64,000 nt of DNA from Pontederia crassipes (lineage: Eukaryota > Streptophyta > Magnoliopsida > Commelinales > Pontederiaceae): NCBI GenBank assembly GCA_030549335.1, contig CM060188.1, positions 71,516,696-71,580,695 of the forward strand, read 5' to 3'. The position numbers were made by a program, and so were the translations under genes. Positions 47,691-59,657 of the stretch are shown one piece after another. Under the pieces are notes generated by a model that saw only the letters and a program-made list of their open reading frames with translations, searched no databases and was not told where the DNA came from. Positions within the stretch are counted from its first letter, which is position 1, and every line of letters begins with the position of its first letter.

Positions 47691-48762
47691 ATCCAGCGGT
47701 CGATCGAAAGTGAAAACGATCGTTCGTTCTGGGCTGATGATTGGTTATGATTGAATAGCACGATTTGAAGTATGTATGACCTTAAATATGATTGAAACAT
47801 GCGCCGAATGATTGTATGTATTGATGAATGTAATTAAAAGATGAATTTGCATGAAGGTGTCTTGTTGTAATCGTGGAGGAAAATAAAGTCTTCACATGCT
47901 AGTATATGTGTCATATTCTTGAGGAAAAATACTTCCAATAGGGCAATCATCTCGGCCTAGCTAGCCAAGGACCCGCGAACAATATGGTCTTCGCAATCAC
48001 CAAGATAATAAGCTATCTTAATCAAGATAGAAGATGAAAAGATAATGTAAAGTGGAAAGTAAATTCTTACACGTGTGTATGTACTTTCCAAAGATGACAT
48101 GGGACATAAAGATGAAGATGATGATGAAAATACCAATCGAATGCTAATGTATGTCCCATTGTCATAAGATGTTATGTAAGAAGATGTTAACGTAAAATAA
48201 AATAAATGATGATATGTCTTAGCATAATGATAAGTTATGATATACTTTGACATAATGATGATGATGTTGTATGCTTATCTTATCTTGCCATGATGATATG
48301 TTCATATGCTATATAGTGTGCATAAGTAGTTCATAATATGCATATGATTTATGTACCATGATGATATACATATGCCACGACATGTAGAGATTATGTCATA
48401 CGATCATAGTATGCATGGACCTCAACATACTTTAACGGAAGAAATCCCTTGCACTTCATGGATCCGTACAAGTATGGATGATGCTTAGGCTCGATGGCGA
48501 GAGCCTCATGATGGTGACATTGCACATGGATTGGTCGGGTTACATTATCTTACTTATGATATCATGATGAACTCTTATAAGAGTCAAGTATGTGTGGCCT
48601 ACGAGCCTTTGAGTCATTTACTTTTATATGAATTCACTTATGTATTATGAACCCTATGTTGGGTCTTATGTTAGAGCCTATGTGGTCCATTGACTAGTTA
48701 TGTATCTTGGATTTATTTTTATTTACCTATGAAGTCTTCCGTTGTGTTTTATGTTATTGAAC

Positions 48763-48763
<1 letters not shown>

Positions 48764-48837
<74 letters not shown>
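48764..48837 (+). repeat. (ATT)n microsatellite
   Basis: About 24 consecutive ATT/TTA units inside the LTR-like region. Confidence 0.92.
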
Positions 48838-48936
48838 GTATTTTTCGTTGTAATATTTTTATGTAATTAGGTCATGTAAAGTAGCGTCGCCTAGAGTTCG
48901 ACAATTAAATTATGGTCGAATTTTGGGGATGTTACA

Positions 48937-49479
48937 TTCTAGCCCTTTCTCAGCGGCTCGCATGTCTATGCCCGAACTGGTCCAGGATGGATGGATGGGT
49001 TTGAGTCTTTCTCTACACAAAGTCTCTACATCCACTTCCTTTCCGTCACCACTTTGCTAGAGGATTTTCAGGACCGACTACGACTCAGATTTCGCTGAAG
49101 GTCAAGATTTTTGCTTGACTTCTATGACGTGATCGACTCCGATGAGATGAGCTCCACATAGTGACACATCGTGCGTACTATGTGATGAGTCTGTGGAGGA
49201 CATCGCCATCTATTTTTCGATCGTCTAACATCCTAGGCAACTGGCAACAAATGAGCATTGCGAGCTTTCTTTCCTGACCATGTCATAGACACTTTGAGGA
49301 CTCATGCGTCAGAGATAATGCCCGAGCCATTTAGCGCAATCGAATTATTTTTTTTATGAGAAGAGTTGTAAGCTTGTATTGTGTACCACATCTCGAGTGA
49401 GGTTTTGGCTAATTCGATTATTCTCTCCGTCCGTATGATATTTCTAAGCGATTATATTTGTACAATTTTTTGGATGTTA
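48937..49479. other. unassigned sequence, possibly retroelement internal region
   Basis: Moderate-GC sequence without readable conserved motifs, between the LTR-like end and the MULE. No gene seen. Confidence 0.35.
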
Positions 49480-49488
49480 TATATATAT

Positions 49489-50402
49489 GGGTTTAATGGG
49501 CATGTAACACCCGTTTGGTAGAGCGCCCGTGCAACGCCTTATCACGGCCATTCATATGATTTCAACGATTGAGATCAAATTCGAAAAACCACTCTTCCTT
49601 CTCACCCACACTCTCTCTCTCTTCTCTCTCCCCTCCGATCGCGGCGCCTCCTCCCCTCCGCTCTCTCTCCCATCCGGCGGCGCCGCTGCCACCGTCGCTG
49701 CCGCTGCCGCCACCATCGACGCCGCCGCCACCGCCGCCCCCCTTCTCTCTATTTTGTCTCCTCCGATCGCTGCCCCCTTCTTCGACCTACGCTGCCGCCG
49801 CTTGCCCTCCACTCTCTCTCTTCTTTCCGATCATCGCCGCCTCCCGTCTTCGATCTGTGCTGCCGCCGTCGATGCAGATCTGTCCGAGTGATCCCTCGCC
49901 GCTGATCGATCGCCTCTTCCTCTTCTCCGACCGTCGTTGTCGTCGAGCGCGAGATCCCGCCGCCGTCGAGCATCGTCATCCCCACGCCCGATCTCCAACC
50001 CCTGTGCCACCGATCTGCGACCCCCGCGTCCGATCTGCGACCCTTGCGCCGTCGATCTGCAACCTCCTCAACTTCTCCTCGTCTTCGACTTCACCGCCAT
50101 CGCCAACAGCCGCCGACCACCGACGACCGCGTCTCTTCCCCTCATCTTCTCCTCTTCCCCTCATCTTCTTCTTCGCCATTGACCGCCATCGCCAACCACC
50201 GACCCTCTCTTGAGCGGCCGTCCCTGCTTGCGCCATCGCCGTCCGCGGCCGCCACCCTCCATCAAGGAAGGGGCGAATGGAAGAAGCAAGATTTGACCCT
50301 AAATCTTCCGATCTAATCTCATCCGTCCGTTAGATCGGACGGCTGCGATGTGGGAGGTTACACAATGTTACACCATAAGAGTGTTACACAATCATTAAAC
50401 CC
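49489..50402 (+). mobile_element. Mutator-like (MULE) non-autonomous element
   Basis: 914-bp element with terminal inverted repeats starting GGGTTTAATG (49489-) and ending CATTAAACCC (-50402); the similarity extends ~32 bp (TGTAACAC, TGGT shared). The 9-bp TSD TATATATAT lies at 49480-49488 and 50403-50411, the size diagnostic of Mutator superfamily elements. The interior is GC-rich and CT-rich, with long open frames of low-complexity Ser/Pro/Ala, unlike the AT-rich flanks. This is the profile of Pack-MULEs that capture GC-rich 5' gene ends, but I do not recognise a source gene. No transposase. The TSD is AT-repeat sequence, so chance agreement cannot be fully excluded. Confidence 0.8.
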
Positions 50403-50787
50403 TATATATATCTATATGTGTGTGACCATCCAACTCTGGTGATCCTTTTTCCCCTTTGAAAAAAAAAAAATTTAGAGAGGGAGAACAAGTATTTTGGCAA
50501 AAACAAGAATTAACTCCCCCCCAGCAGAGAAAAAGAAGAAGGCGAATTCCAAACTCGCGACTCCTAAATTCCCAAAAGAGCCTCTCGTCGAACCCTAATA
50601 AATCTCGTCGAACCCTAATAAATCGATCTCTCATCGCCACCCTCCTCTTGGATCGTCGTCCGCCTGAGATCGTCGTCGTCGTGGCCGCTGGATGGGAGGT
50701 GGAGAGGCTTAGGGACGAGGAGGCGGCGGCGGAGGCGAGCCACGAGATCGGCCAGGATCGCTGCAGCGCGGAGGCGTGGAGACCATC
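50403..50787 (+). promoter_or_regulatory. CUE gene proximal promoter and 5' leader
   Basis: Directly after the MULE come TATATATAT and CTATATG, the nearest TATA-like sequence to the gene. A 19-20-bp direct duplication (50584-50623) contains two AACCCTAA telo-box motifs, common in plant growth and translation gene promoters. The leader then becomes GGAGGCGG-rich. The start site is not defined by sequence. Confidence 0.4.
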
Positions 50788-53215
50788 ATGTCTGCCATAG
50801 TCTGCGGGAAGAGGTCTCCTTCGGTCTTCGAGGAGCTCCACCAGACACCTCCCCCGGCATCCTCCAAGAGGGCCCGCCGCTTCGTGGGCGCCTCCTCCCC
50901 CACCGCCGCCTTCCGGCTCTCGCCTACGCGGAACTCTCCGTCCAGCGATCGGAACGGCAGCTGTCCTTTCGTGACTCATCTGAAGTCACTTTTCCCTGAG
51001 ATGGACCAGCAGGTCTGAAGCCTCATAATGTTTACAGTTTCATCTTTAAATTGTGCCCGATTAAAGATTTACCTTAATTGCCGCAGTTCGAATTGTTTTT
51101 TTTTTGTGGATGTTGACGACCATTAGCGTGGAAAGATTGGGGTTATGTGATCATTTTTATGATGTTCTGAGGTACCTTTGGTGTTGAGTCTGTGACTCTG
51201 TAGATGTTTGAATCTGTTACTGGTGTTAGGAAAGGTAATTTTCGACAGAAAATGCATATTGAGATATTCTTAGGGCGTCGATAGCCTTTTGCACTTGTTG
51301 GCTCTAAAACAGTGACGCAGTAGTTTGATGAGTTGTCTTTTATGCTCTTCATCGTGATCTTGCATTAGTGACAATATCCAATTTATGAGAGCAGTAAATA
51401 TATAAATATACTGTACAACATAATTTGGGAAAATTTTATGCTTTACTTATGCACTTTGTTGCTGCTTTGCTCCATTTGAAAGTTTTGATGTTGGCGTGTC
51501 CTTTGAAGGTTGTGTTTGGAAATTGCAGGTCTAGATTCTCTTGCCTTTGTTCCTGCAATGATTTGATGCCATAACTTGCCATGTTCTCATCGATCTTATT
51601 AGCCATCCTTTCCATCCATATAAGAAAAAAAGCCATGCATACTATTTTAAGTTTTGACACTAAACATACCCATATCCTGTGAAAACTCAGAGAACTTTCT
51701 CCTTTTTGGTTCTGAGTCTGGCATTATACTACTCTTAATACTGATTTTTCTCTTTCTTAGAGGTGTTTTGTGGGTTGGGTCAACTTGAGGATCCAGACCA
51801 AATCTGAATATGGTCAGTTTGGATCCTTGGTGGACCAGCCGGCCTGATCAAAACTCAATCATTTATGGGTTTAAAATTTTCAAACCTTATCAGCCCAATC
51901 AATAACCCGACATTTTAAAAAAAAATTATTTGAAATTCAACTAAACTGGTATAATTAAAGTTTAAAATTATTGTAAGAATTAAAATGTATTAAACTGAAA
52001 TATTTTATGTCTGAGAATTTTTTAAATGTGGGGAAAACATATTTTTACTTCTAAAGAATTTAATTTCTATTAAATATTATGAAAAGAAAATGAGGAAAAA
52101 TAAAAAAATCCAATCGGGTGATCCGATGATCTGTCCTTATTCAACCCAACCCAGTAAAGGGCAGGTTGGGTCGCATTTGTTGATCCTTTTGTCATCAACC
52201 TGACTAACACCCTTACCCTTTCCCTTAAGTGCATTCTTAAACATGAAACTTCCCATACTTCGATTCAGGCCAACAACAAAGAACGACCATAATGCTAATT
52301 CTTCTTAGCAGAAAGTTCCTTCTAGAATTAATTTTACCAAAAACCGAAAAATAATTTGGAAATTTTTTTACTGTGATCGCTGGAGTATTTATGCTGTCCA
52401 TTTTCAGCAAGTTTTTTATGCATAGCCATCAAAACCATAAGAGTCATACAACAGTGGTTGTGTAGTCTCCGTTGGGTATCATAAGTTTTCGTCCATATAC
52501 TGAAAGGGATACAATCCTTTTAATACAGATGCAGTAAAAATAGGCAAGTGCTCCCCTGATGTAATTAAAGGAAGAGGTTGAATAGTGCACGCAAAATTGC
52601 TGCTGATTTTGGTTCCACACTTCTGTTGGTCATCTATGATTTATGCGTAAGAAATGTATAAGAAAACATGAAGTGAACATATTGCAGCAGTGGGAAATTC
52701 AGAATCTAAACCGCAAACAGCTGCTAAGTTATTATAAGAAAACAAGTGCAAGTCCTGATAATTAGGGATCTGGATGCTTATTGCTATGGTTTCACATAAT
52801 TATACAATTTGTAATTCATTTGGGTTGCTTTGATGTAAATCCATAAATTGTGTTGAGCATCAAGGTTTCAGCAGTAAAATGTGGGTACTCTTAGTAATAA
52901 TAGCATAGGAAAGATGAGCATGTTGCAGATTAAAGATTGGCATGTGTCCCCTAGAAAATAAATCTACGGATTGCCACCCTCAAAAAAGAGAGATGGGCAA
53001 ATGGGTTCCATAAAAATCGGGCATCACATGCGACTTGTAGAATGTTTTCATAAATGACTTTGCGAGTGCCTTTAGTTTCTCTTGATATGATTGATTGAAC
53101 TAATGTCACTTGTAGGACATAAATTCGAGTGATCTTGAGTGTTATAAAAACATAAAACTGAGTTTAAGTGCTGGAAAGATTGGTTGTATTACTATAACCT
53201 GATATAGTACAATGC

Positions 53216-53246
<31 letters not shown>

Positions 53247-56200
53247 TTATATATTGTCATAGTACAATGCAAGTTGACTAAAATATCAAGCTTCAATTTG
53301 TCTATGCTCTATTTTTTTACTCTGATATGGATTGCCAAAATGAACTTGTCTGCTCATTTTTCAAAATTATATATTTATCTATCGTATCGATTTATATTAA
53401 ACTTTAAGGGCGAGCATTGACTATGAGGCCATGGACTGAGACATAGAAACAAACTTGTAGAAAATGGTGATGGTTTTTTTATGTATGTGCCTACCCACTG
53501 TAACTCCATTAGCCAGGGAGTGGTTTTCTCATAATATGTGCCCTTTGTTTAAGTGCAGTAGCCTTTGTCACATTTGTTTTGAAGGCCAGCTTTGTCACAC
53601 ATTTCTCGTTCTCTTTTGAAGTAACACATTTTTTTGGTCGACTTCCTTCGAAGTCTAATTAATTTTCTACCACATTTATTGTCAGCAAAGAAACTAGTAT
53701 AAATGTGGCATTTATACTCCTTTAATACACACATTTATAGCATTCTTTAACATGTTCAAAAAGTGGTTAATGCATTTTATTAAAAATTTCCACAGGTATG
53801 CGTTCGTTCATGTATTTACTTTGAAATCAGAGAATCATTTTCACTGCTAAACATGAATCTAATCAATTGGTGGTTTCTTGCATATGGTAGTAGCTAATGT
53901 TGGACCACTAACATATTTTGTTTATGATGGTTATGTGATTTGCTTGACTGTTCATATTTTGCTCCTGTGCTCAAGTTCTTCCATGGAAAATGTTCAAGAA
54001 TGGAATATGGATATGGGGGTGTGCAAGCTGCTTATTACCCGTTGCTAGTTTCTTTTCCTCTGAGCGAAACATGAAATCTTGTGTAGAATTGTTTTCTTAC
54101 ATGCTGCATGAACTTCATGTTATTATTTTGATGACTTCTGCTTGTTTGATGGAATCCTAGAATGTCGTTGTTTTCTTTTGAGATTCTTTGCTTAACACAT
54201 GAATTTGGAAAGGGGAGTGTCACATATATTTTAACTAATTATGATGACAACTTTCCAGATTCTCGAACGGGCTCTTGAAGCATCAGGGAATGATTTAGAT
54301 TCTGCAATCAGGAGTTTGAATGATCTCCGATTAGAATCCACTGAATGCACCTTGGAGTCTGTTGCTAGCAAACCTGAAATTGGAACCGATGTTAACATTC
54401 AGTTATCAGCCGAAGGTATCCTTTTATTCAGCGCTTCAACATCTGTCCATATGTCTTACCTATATATCAATTCCATCTTTGCTTTTGTAGTATATACATG
54501 TTAGGTTGTTTGTTTGGTAACTTTTTACTTGTGTCGTAAAAGAAAAATTTTACTTCTTAATGCCTCTTTCTGGTTCCCTACCTGAAATCTTGGCCCGTGG
54601 ATCCTTTCAAAAAAAATCTTGGCCCGTGGATTCTTTTTATTCCTAATTTTCTGAAACTCGGTTTCCTATTATATTATCCAATAGTTTTTCTTAGTTTGTA
54701 TAATTGTACCAGTCGCTAAGAGTTTATAAGAACACCCAAGATTTTAAATTCCTCAATAGTTTGTGATATTTCCTGCTCATGACAGAAACCTGTAGATGAA
54801 ATTTTGGTTTTCATATAGTCATAAGTGGACGACTTTTGGACTTCGAACATTTAATCATGAAGGCCATTGGCAAAAATGACTGTTGGTAGTTATGGGCTTA
54901 TGGCAACCACCTCTCGATTATGGTAATCTCCATGTGGTGGTTGGTGCAGTTGCCATGCGGAGGTTGGTTAGGAATTGTTGGTTGGTCAATTCTGAAATTG
55001 CATGAAGTGTGTGGGATGCCCAAAAGATGGGAGTGAAAAGGTGCATTGCCAGGGTTTTTTTTTTGAAAGTGTGCATTGCCAGAGGTTGATAGCCCAAAGG
55101 GCGCCATGTGACCATGCACTTTGTGAACAGATTTGACTGGGAGTTATTGGGCTGAAAAGGTGTGCCATTGGTCCAAATTTGAACTTAATGGTGGGAGGGC
55201 AGTTGGAATCTCTTTGGAATAAATTATTTATAAATCATTTACTACAAGGAACTTTCTAGTTGTGACTTGATAAATCAGTTCCCTTAGTTTAGAATACCCC
55301 AGTTGTTGCCTAAAAAAGTTCCTGGGCCAATTCAACTTGGTATTCATCCTATTAGTACTTCAATTCTGTTGCAAGCACACTCCACATAAGGGTTATCTCA
55401 GTCTCTGTTGATGCTAAGTGACCGGCTGAGGTTTTATCCAACCAAAACCTGCTCAGCATTTAGCATCGAGGGAGGCTAATCAGCCTTACTTGAGCACACT
55501 TGCAGCAGAATTGAAGTACTAACAGGATCAATACCAAGCTGAATAGGCCCAGGAACTTTCTTGGGCAATGACTGGGGTATTTTGGACTAAGTATGGATGC
55601 AAATAACTTATCAAAACTCACTCTAAAGTCCTCTGTAGTGTGCATACAAACAACAACAAAGCCTTATCCCACTAGGTGGGGTCGGCTACATGGATCATAC
55701 GACGCTATTCGTTGATCTATGTTCATGCGATTCGACAGGGTGTTACGCTGGCTGTCGGGGCCTAATACAACCCTCCTCCTTTATCCGGGCTTGGGATCGG
55801 CTATAAAACATAGGCGGTGTAGTGTGCATACATAAATCACAATTGAATAATATGTTCTATTCTTGACTCTTGCTTCCATCTCGGAATTCAAGCATTAAAA
55901 TAGGATGATAAAAAAAACATAGTAATGAAATAGCAAGTTGCTGCCAAAAGTAATTTTATCGCAAAGAGCTGGTTTTCATGCTCCCTAAGGACACTCCATC
56001 ACACCTATCAGATCAATCATGAGGTAGTGAAGTCAGATATTGGTTCTAGGATGCCATGACTATTGATCTCCTCTTATATCTGGACAGATCATCAGATTTC
56101 TTACCCAAATACTGATTTTTGAATATCATAGAATGAAAAATCTATATTCAGTATGTTCTTTCTCTGTTGAGAGAAAGGAGCTGCAATGTTCTTTTTCTCT

Positions 56201-57831
56201 TGATTGATAATATATTATATCCTTTCATAAAAAAGGATATTCTTACCATATTAAGTTTTCGGGAGTGGGGTTGTGTCTAGCGTCTGTACTCTTCCTTTTT
56301 TGGCACTCTCACAGGGAGAGGTTTTTGTACATGACATTTCCTTTTCAGTAATATATATATATATATATACATGGATGGCAACCAGAATGGTAGTCATCCT
56401 TTCCCTCAAAAAAAAGTTTTCTGGCCAACCAATTTTAACACATTTTCATGAGATTGTGGTTTTCTTTACTGTATTTATCTGAATTTCAGTTATTTACAAG
56501 TCAGCCAGAACTATATGTTGATCATCTTAGTTTCAATCTACCATCAGTATGGCATTTCATTTGAACTGATCAGTGGTCTTATGGCCTTATCAACTGGTTG
56601 GTCTGGTTCTGAAACACTGTTGCTTGAGCATGATCTTGGTATTTCATGTTGATATATCATGCCTTTGTGTTCCCATCAGTTTGAAACTTCATGGGGCCTT
56701 TGGTTAAAGATTCAAAATCATGATTTCTTTGCTTTTGAATTCTTTCTGTTGATAGATGAATCATGGGTAAACATAGGGTAAAAACTGTAGTTTCGTGACT
56801 ATTCTTTGTTGTGATTTTTTTTTGAAAGGGATATTAGTTGTGAATTATATCAAATACTTTAATTGAAGCTTTAATTTTCATGAAGCCCTTGTCATAGAGT
56901 GACATCTGACAGTTTACTACTCTCCGCATTTAGTTTCTCTTAAGTTTTTTGGCATACATTGGCTCTTATGATGGAGGAGAGGAGCTCCTATTTTAGCACA
57001 CAACCTTTCCATTAAGGCATATATTCTTCTGGAGGCCTTCTGGTTCTCCATTCTTAATGGGGTTTAGGCAGACCTAGTTACAATTTGATGCATCACAAAT
57101 AAAAACTTTCAGTAGACGTTAAACTTACTATCTTTCATATGTATTTGACAGGTATTCCTAACGATGTTGTCAAAGTGTCAACCGTGGAACTTCCAATTGC
57201 TGATGGTCTGCCACAGGATGGACCTGAATGGGTGGAGCTCTTTGTAAGGGAGATGATGAATGCTTCAGATGTGGACGATGCAAGATCTCGTGCATCCAGA
57301 GTAATGGAGGTCCTGGAGAAATCTATTGTAGCCCGTGCTGGTACTGAAGCTATGCAGAGCTTCCACAAGGTATTTTTGCTCTCCTTGGTTTCCTTTTTCG
57401 TGCTTTTGGTGGGATTTTTCAGTACTTTTTCGTGCTTCTGGAGGTTTTCGATGCTGAGTGATATATTTCAACTTATATTCTGTATTGCAAAATAGGAAAA
57501 TACTATTTTGAAGGAACAAGTGGAAGTGCTTCTGAGGGAGAACACAATTCTGAAACGTGCGGTTTCCATCCAGCACGATCGTCAAAAGGAGTACGATGAG
57601 AAAAATCAAGAGCTGCAGCATCTGAAACAATTGGTAGCCCAGTACCAGGAGCAGCTGAGGACGCTGGAGGTAACTGAGATTTGTTGTCAAACATTATGCT
57701 GCTTTTCGCCGAACTCATCGTCGATTCCTTCCTTCTCTTGGCAGGTGAACAATTATGCGCTGACAGTGCACTTGAGACAGGCCCAGCAGAGCAGCTCGCT
57801 CCCAGGACGTTTCCATCCTGATGTCTTTTGA
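50788..57831 (+). CDS. CUE-domain ubiquitin-binding-like protein (5 exons, 286 aa)
   Basis: Exons: 50788-51012, 54259-54415, 57152-57369, 57496-57669, 57745-57831; all GT-AG, frame closed, 286 residues plus TGA. It starts MSAIVCGKRSP, the conserved N-terminus of a plant CUE-protein family annotated as ubiquitin-system components. The CUE domain spans about residues 60-100, with the (L)FPEMD motif at 69-73 and the DLDSAIRSL helix at 87-95, the surfaces that contact ubiquitin in this fold. Exon 3 encodes a conserved helical region (EWVELFVREMMNA, SIVARAG). Exon 4 is a coiled coil (residues 201-258). No catalytic domain. Its precise cellular role is not established, to my knowledge. The GTG codon in frame upstream is not needed; the ATG at 50788 matches the family start. 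Confidence 0.93.
51761..52213. mobile_element. possible MITE-like insertion in CUE intron 1
   Basis: The ends AGGTGTTTTG and CTAACACCCT are weakly inverted. The interior carries GGGTTGGGTC...GACC words typical of plant non-autonomous DNA elements. No clean TSD found. Confidence 0.3.
53218..53258 (-). mobile_element. tail-only RTE insertion in CUE intron 1
   Basis: A 41-bp insert, (CAA)n followed by CATTATATATTGTC, flanked by a perfect 14-bp TSD ATAGTACAATGCAA (53204-53217 and 53259-53272). (CAA)n is the complement of the (TTG)n tail of the RTE family in this window, so this appears to be an extremely 5'-truncated insertion. Confidence 0.75.
54601..54640 (+). repeat. short tandem duplication in CUE intron 2
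   Basis: TCTTGGCCCGTGGAT occurs at about 54588 and 54617, separated by an A-run. Confidence 0.6.
55649..55817 (-). mobile_element. short RTE-derived (SINE-like) insertion, CUE intron 2
   Basis: Minus-strand copy of the element at 19851-20040. It is bounded by the 15-bp TSD TGTAGTGTGCATACA (55634-55648 and 55818-55832). The 5' end CCGCCTATGTTTTATAGCC abuts the right TSD exactly, so this copy defines the element's true start. The 3' (TTG)n tail is at the left. Length 169 bp. Confidence 0.9.
56372..56417 (+). repeat. dispersed motif shared with EREX-like intron 3
   Basis: TGGATGGCAACCAGAATGG then TAGTCATCCTTTCC and an A-run recur at 17438-17480 with few changes, both ending in poly(A). Possibly the 3' end of a SINE. 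Confidence 0.55.
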
Positions 57832-57839
57832 GATTGGAA

Positions 57840-57845
57840 AATAAA
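57840..57845 (+). terminator. poly(A) signal of the CUE gene
   Basis: AATAAA 9 nt after the stop codon. It is close to the stop, so another downstream signal may be used instead. Confidence 0.4.
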
Positions 57846-59262
57846 CTCTTTCTATGCAATTTGATACCATGTTATGCACATCGTCATGAAACTATGTTGT
57901 GGGGGTGTGTACCCAAAAGGAACGGTAAAAAGAAGTTTACTTTGAGAATTAGGCATTAAAAGTAGAGAGAATTTTTCAACAGTTAAAATCAGTAGTTCGG
58001 GTTTTTGGTTTAAAAGAAACAATCGTTATTTTTCGAATTAGTTTTTAAAATTAAAAAGACCACCCTAACATTATTTTTGTTTTTAAAATTAAAAAGATCA
58101 TTTTAAAATTATTTTGAAAAAATTAAGATTACTCTTTAGCGGGTCAATTCTTCGAAACTTTATTTTTATATAATTATATTTTTAAAATATATTTAATAAC
58201 TTAAAATTAATATAAAATATATTACTAAAATTTTAAAGTTATTAAATTAGAGTTTGATGATGTGATAGAAAAGTACAAAATTTTATAAAAAAATATTATA
58301 TTTATAATAGAAGAATTAATAACATATGTATTCATTTTATAAATAAAAAATATAAATAAAAAATAGATTCCACGAATCCTTACGAATTTTTTTTGAGTGG
58401 ACCTCTAATTTTAACAGGTGAGTTTTAATTTATTAAAAATCGTTCTAAATTATATTCGAATTTCTAATTTTTTATTTTTTTTAGATCGGATGGGTTTTTC
58501 TTACACCCCTTAAAAGGTATACCGTTTTTTCTTTTCTTTTTTTGTATTGTTGGGTTTACTGATGACGAGGCAGTTTTAGGTTTCCTTTGGGAGTCAAGCT
58601 TATTTTCCCATGCAGGATAACACTGCATAAAAAATGGTTTAGTACCCACAGAAAACTAAAATAATTTCTAAGTTACCTGTAAAATTGAGCTATTAAAAAA
58701 CTCCCTTTTTAACTGGTTTAATTTTTCTATCTCGATATGTTTTTTTGGAAAGAGTTTGTATTATGTTTTTAGCAAATACCAATAAATGTTATAGTTTTAA
58801 TTGCATAAATGGAATAAATAAGAGTTAATTAGAAAGGGCAAATAGTCATTGTTTATGGAAGCAAAGCAACAATAGTTTTACTTGGATAAATCGTTTAGGT
58901 TATAAATCTAACTGAACTTTTATTCCTGTCTAAAAAAAATATAATTTTTAAGTAACTTATCTATGTAATAATTCAATAAAATAAAATAATTAAATATCAA
59001 TTCGTCGATTTTTAAGTATTAAATGGTCGTCACTAGATTAATATTTTTCTATTTTTGCGACATATAAATATAATATTATTTGTAATTATATAGGGTTAAC
59101 CTAACAACCATGTTACCTAAAATAATATAATAAAATATTTTTTAAAAAAAATTAGAAGTTTATGATATGCCATGACAATTGCTGAAGTAATATTTACTTT
59201 TTTCTAACAAATTTATATTAATAAATTATGTTTGTAGCTGATTTAAAAGTTTATAATTTTTA
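57846..59262. other. AT-rich intergenic region
   Basis: Very AT-rich, many A/T runs. No gene or element recognised apart from the CUE gene 3'UTR at the left. Confidence 0.55.
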
Positions 59263-59267
59263 CACAA

Positions 59268-59511
59268 TGTTAGGATTTCTGCACGAGAGAAATTACGCAT
59301 CGCAAGAAAATCCGAGAAATTTAAGGCGACGCAGAATTATATTAGATGGAAGAAATATAAGAGGATTACAAAATCAGATGATCCAGATTGTTCAGGATTA
59401 TCTGATCTTGTAATCCTCTTCTGTTTCTTCCATCTAATACAATTCTGCGTCGCCTTAAATTTCTCGGATTTTCTCGCGATGCGTAATTTCTCTCGTGCAG
59501 AAATCCTAACA
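59268..59511 (+). repeat. 244-bp near-perfect palindrome made of foreign LTR end
   Basis: Arms 59268-59384 and 59395-59511 (117 bp each) around a 10-nt centre AGATTGTTCA. I count six mismatches, mostly C/T or G/A. Outer ends are TGTTAGGATTT and AAATCCTAACA. The right arm is followed by AACTGGTATCAAAGCTC (PBS-like), which identifies each arm as the 3' part of a different copia-type LTR. A transcript through it would form a long hairpin. Confidence 0.92.
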
Positions 59512-59514
59512 AAC

Positions 59515-59528
59515 TGGTATCAAAGCTC
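59515..59528 (+). other. antisense PBS-like sequence of a second element
   Basis: TGGTATCAAAGCTC on the plus strand, opposite to the element it ends. It differs at one base from the PBS of copies 1 and 2 (TGGTATCAGAGC), so it does not come from this family. Confidence 0.8.
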
Positions 59529-59657
59529 ACAAAACTATGCCATGCCGCCTCCAGCCCCACCTCGGGACTTTTACCAAGTGTTATGTTAAGCAACTCCAAG
59601 CAATGCTGAAACTTGCCATGAGGAACAGATTTAGTAAACATATCAGCTGGATTATCT

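Larger units (their letters stand above)
46556..48936 (+). mobile_element. probable LTR fragment or solo LTR (gypsy-like)
   Basis: The right end is GGGGATGTTACA at 48936, a typical plant gypsy LTR end. The interior has a GAAAGAAA-rich leader (46740-46810), a CG-rich minisatellite and an (ATT)n run. The left boundary and TSD were not found, so 46556 is approximate. Confidence 0.4.

Noticed and set aside
49529-50236. Several overlapping Ser/Pro/Ala-rich frames as real genes
   Set aside because: They lie inside a MULE, occur in all frames, and reflect low-complexity GC-rich composition.
53218-53258. Simple (CAA)n microsatellite
   Set aside because: A perfect 14-bp duplication of flanking sequence and the non-repeat 14 bp at one end favour an insertion.
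59268-59511. Palindrome as an ordinary MITE
   Set aside because: The CACAA duplication lies only on its left side; the partner is at the far end of the copia element, and a PBS follows the right arm.
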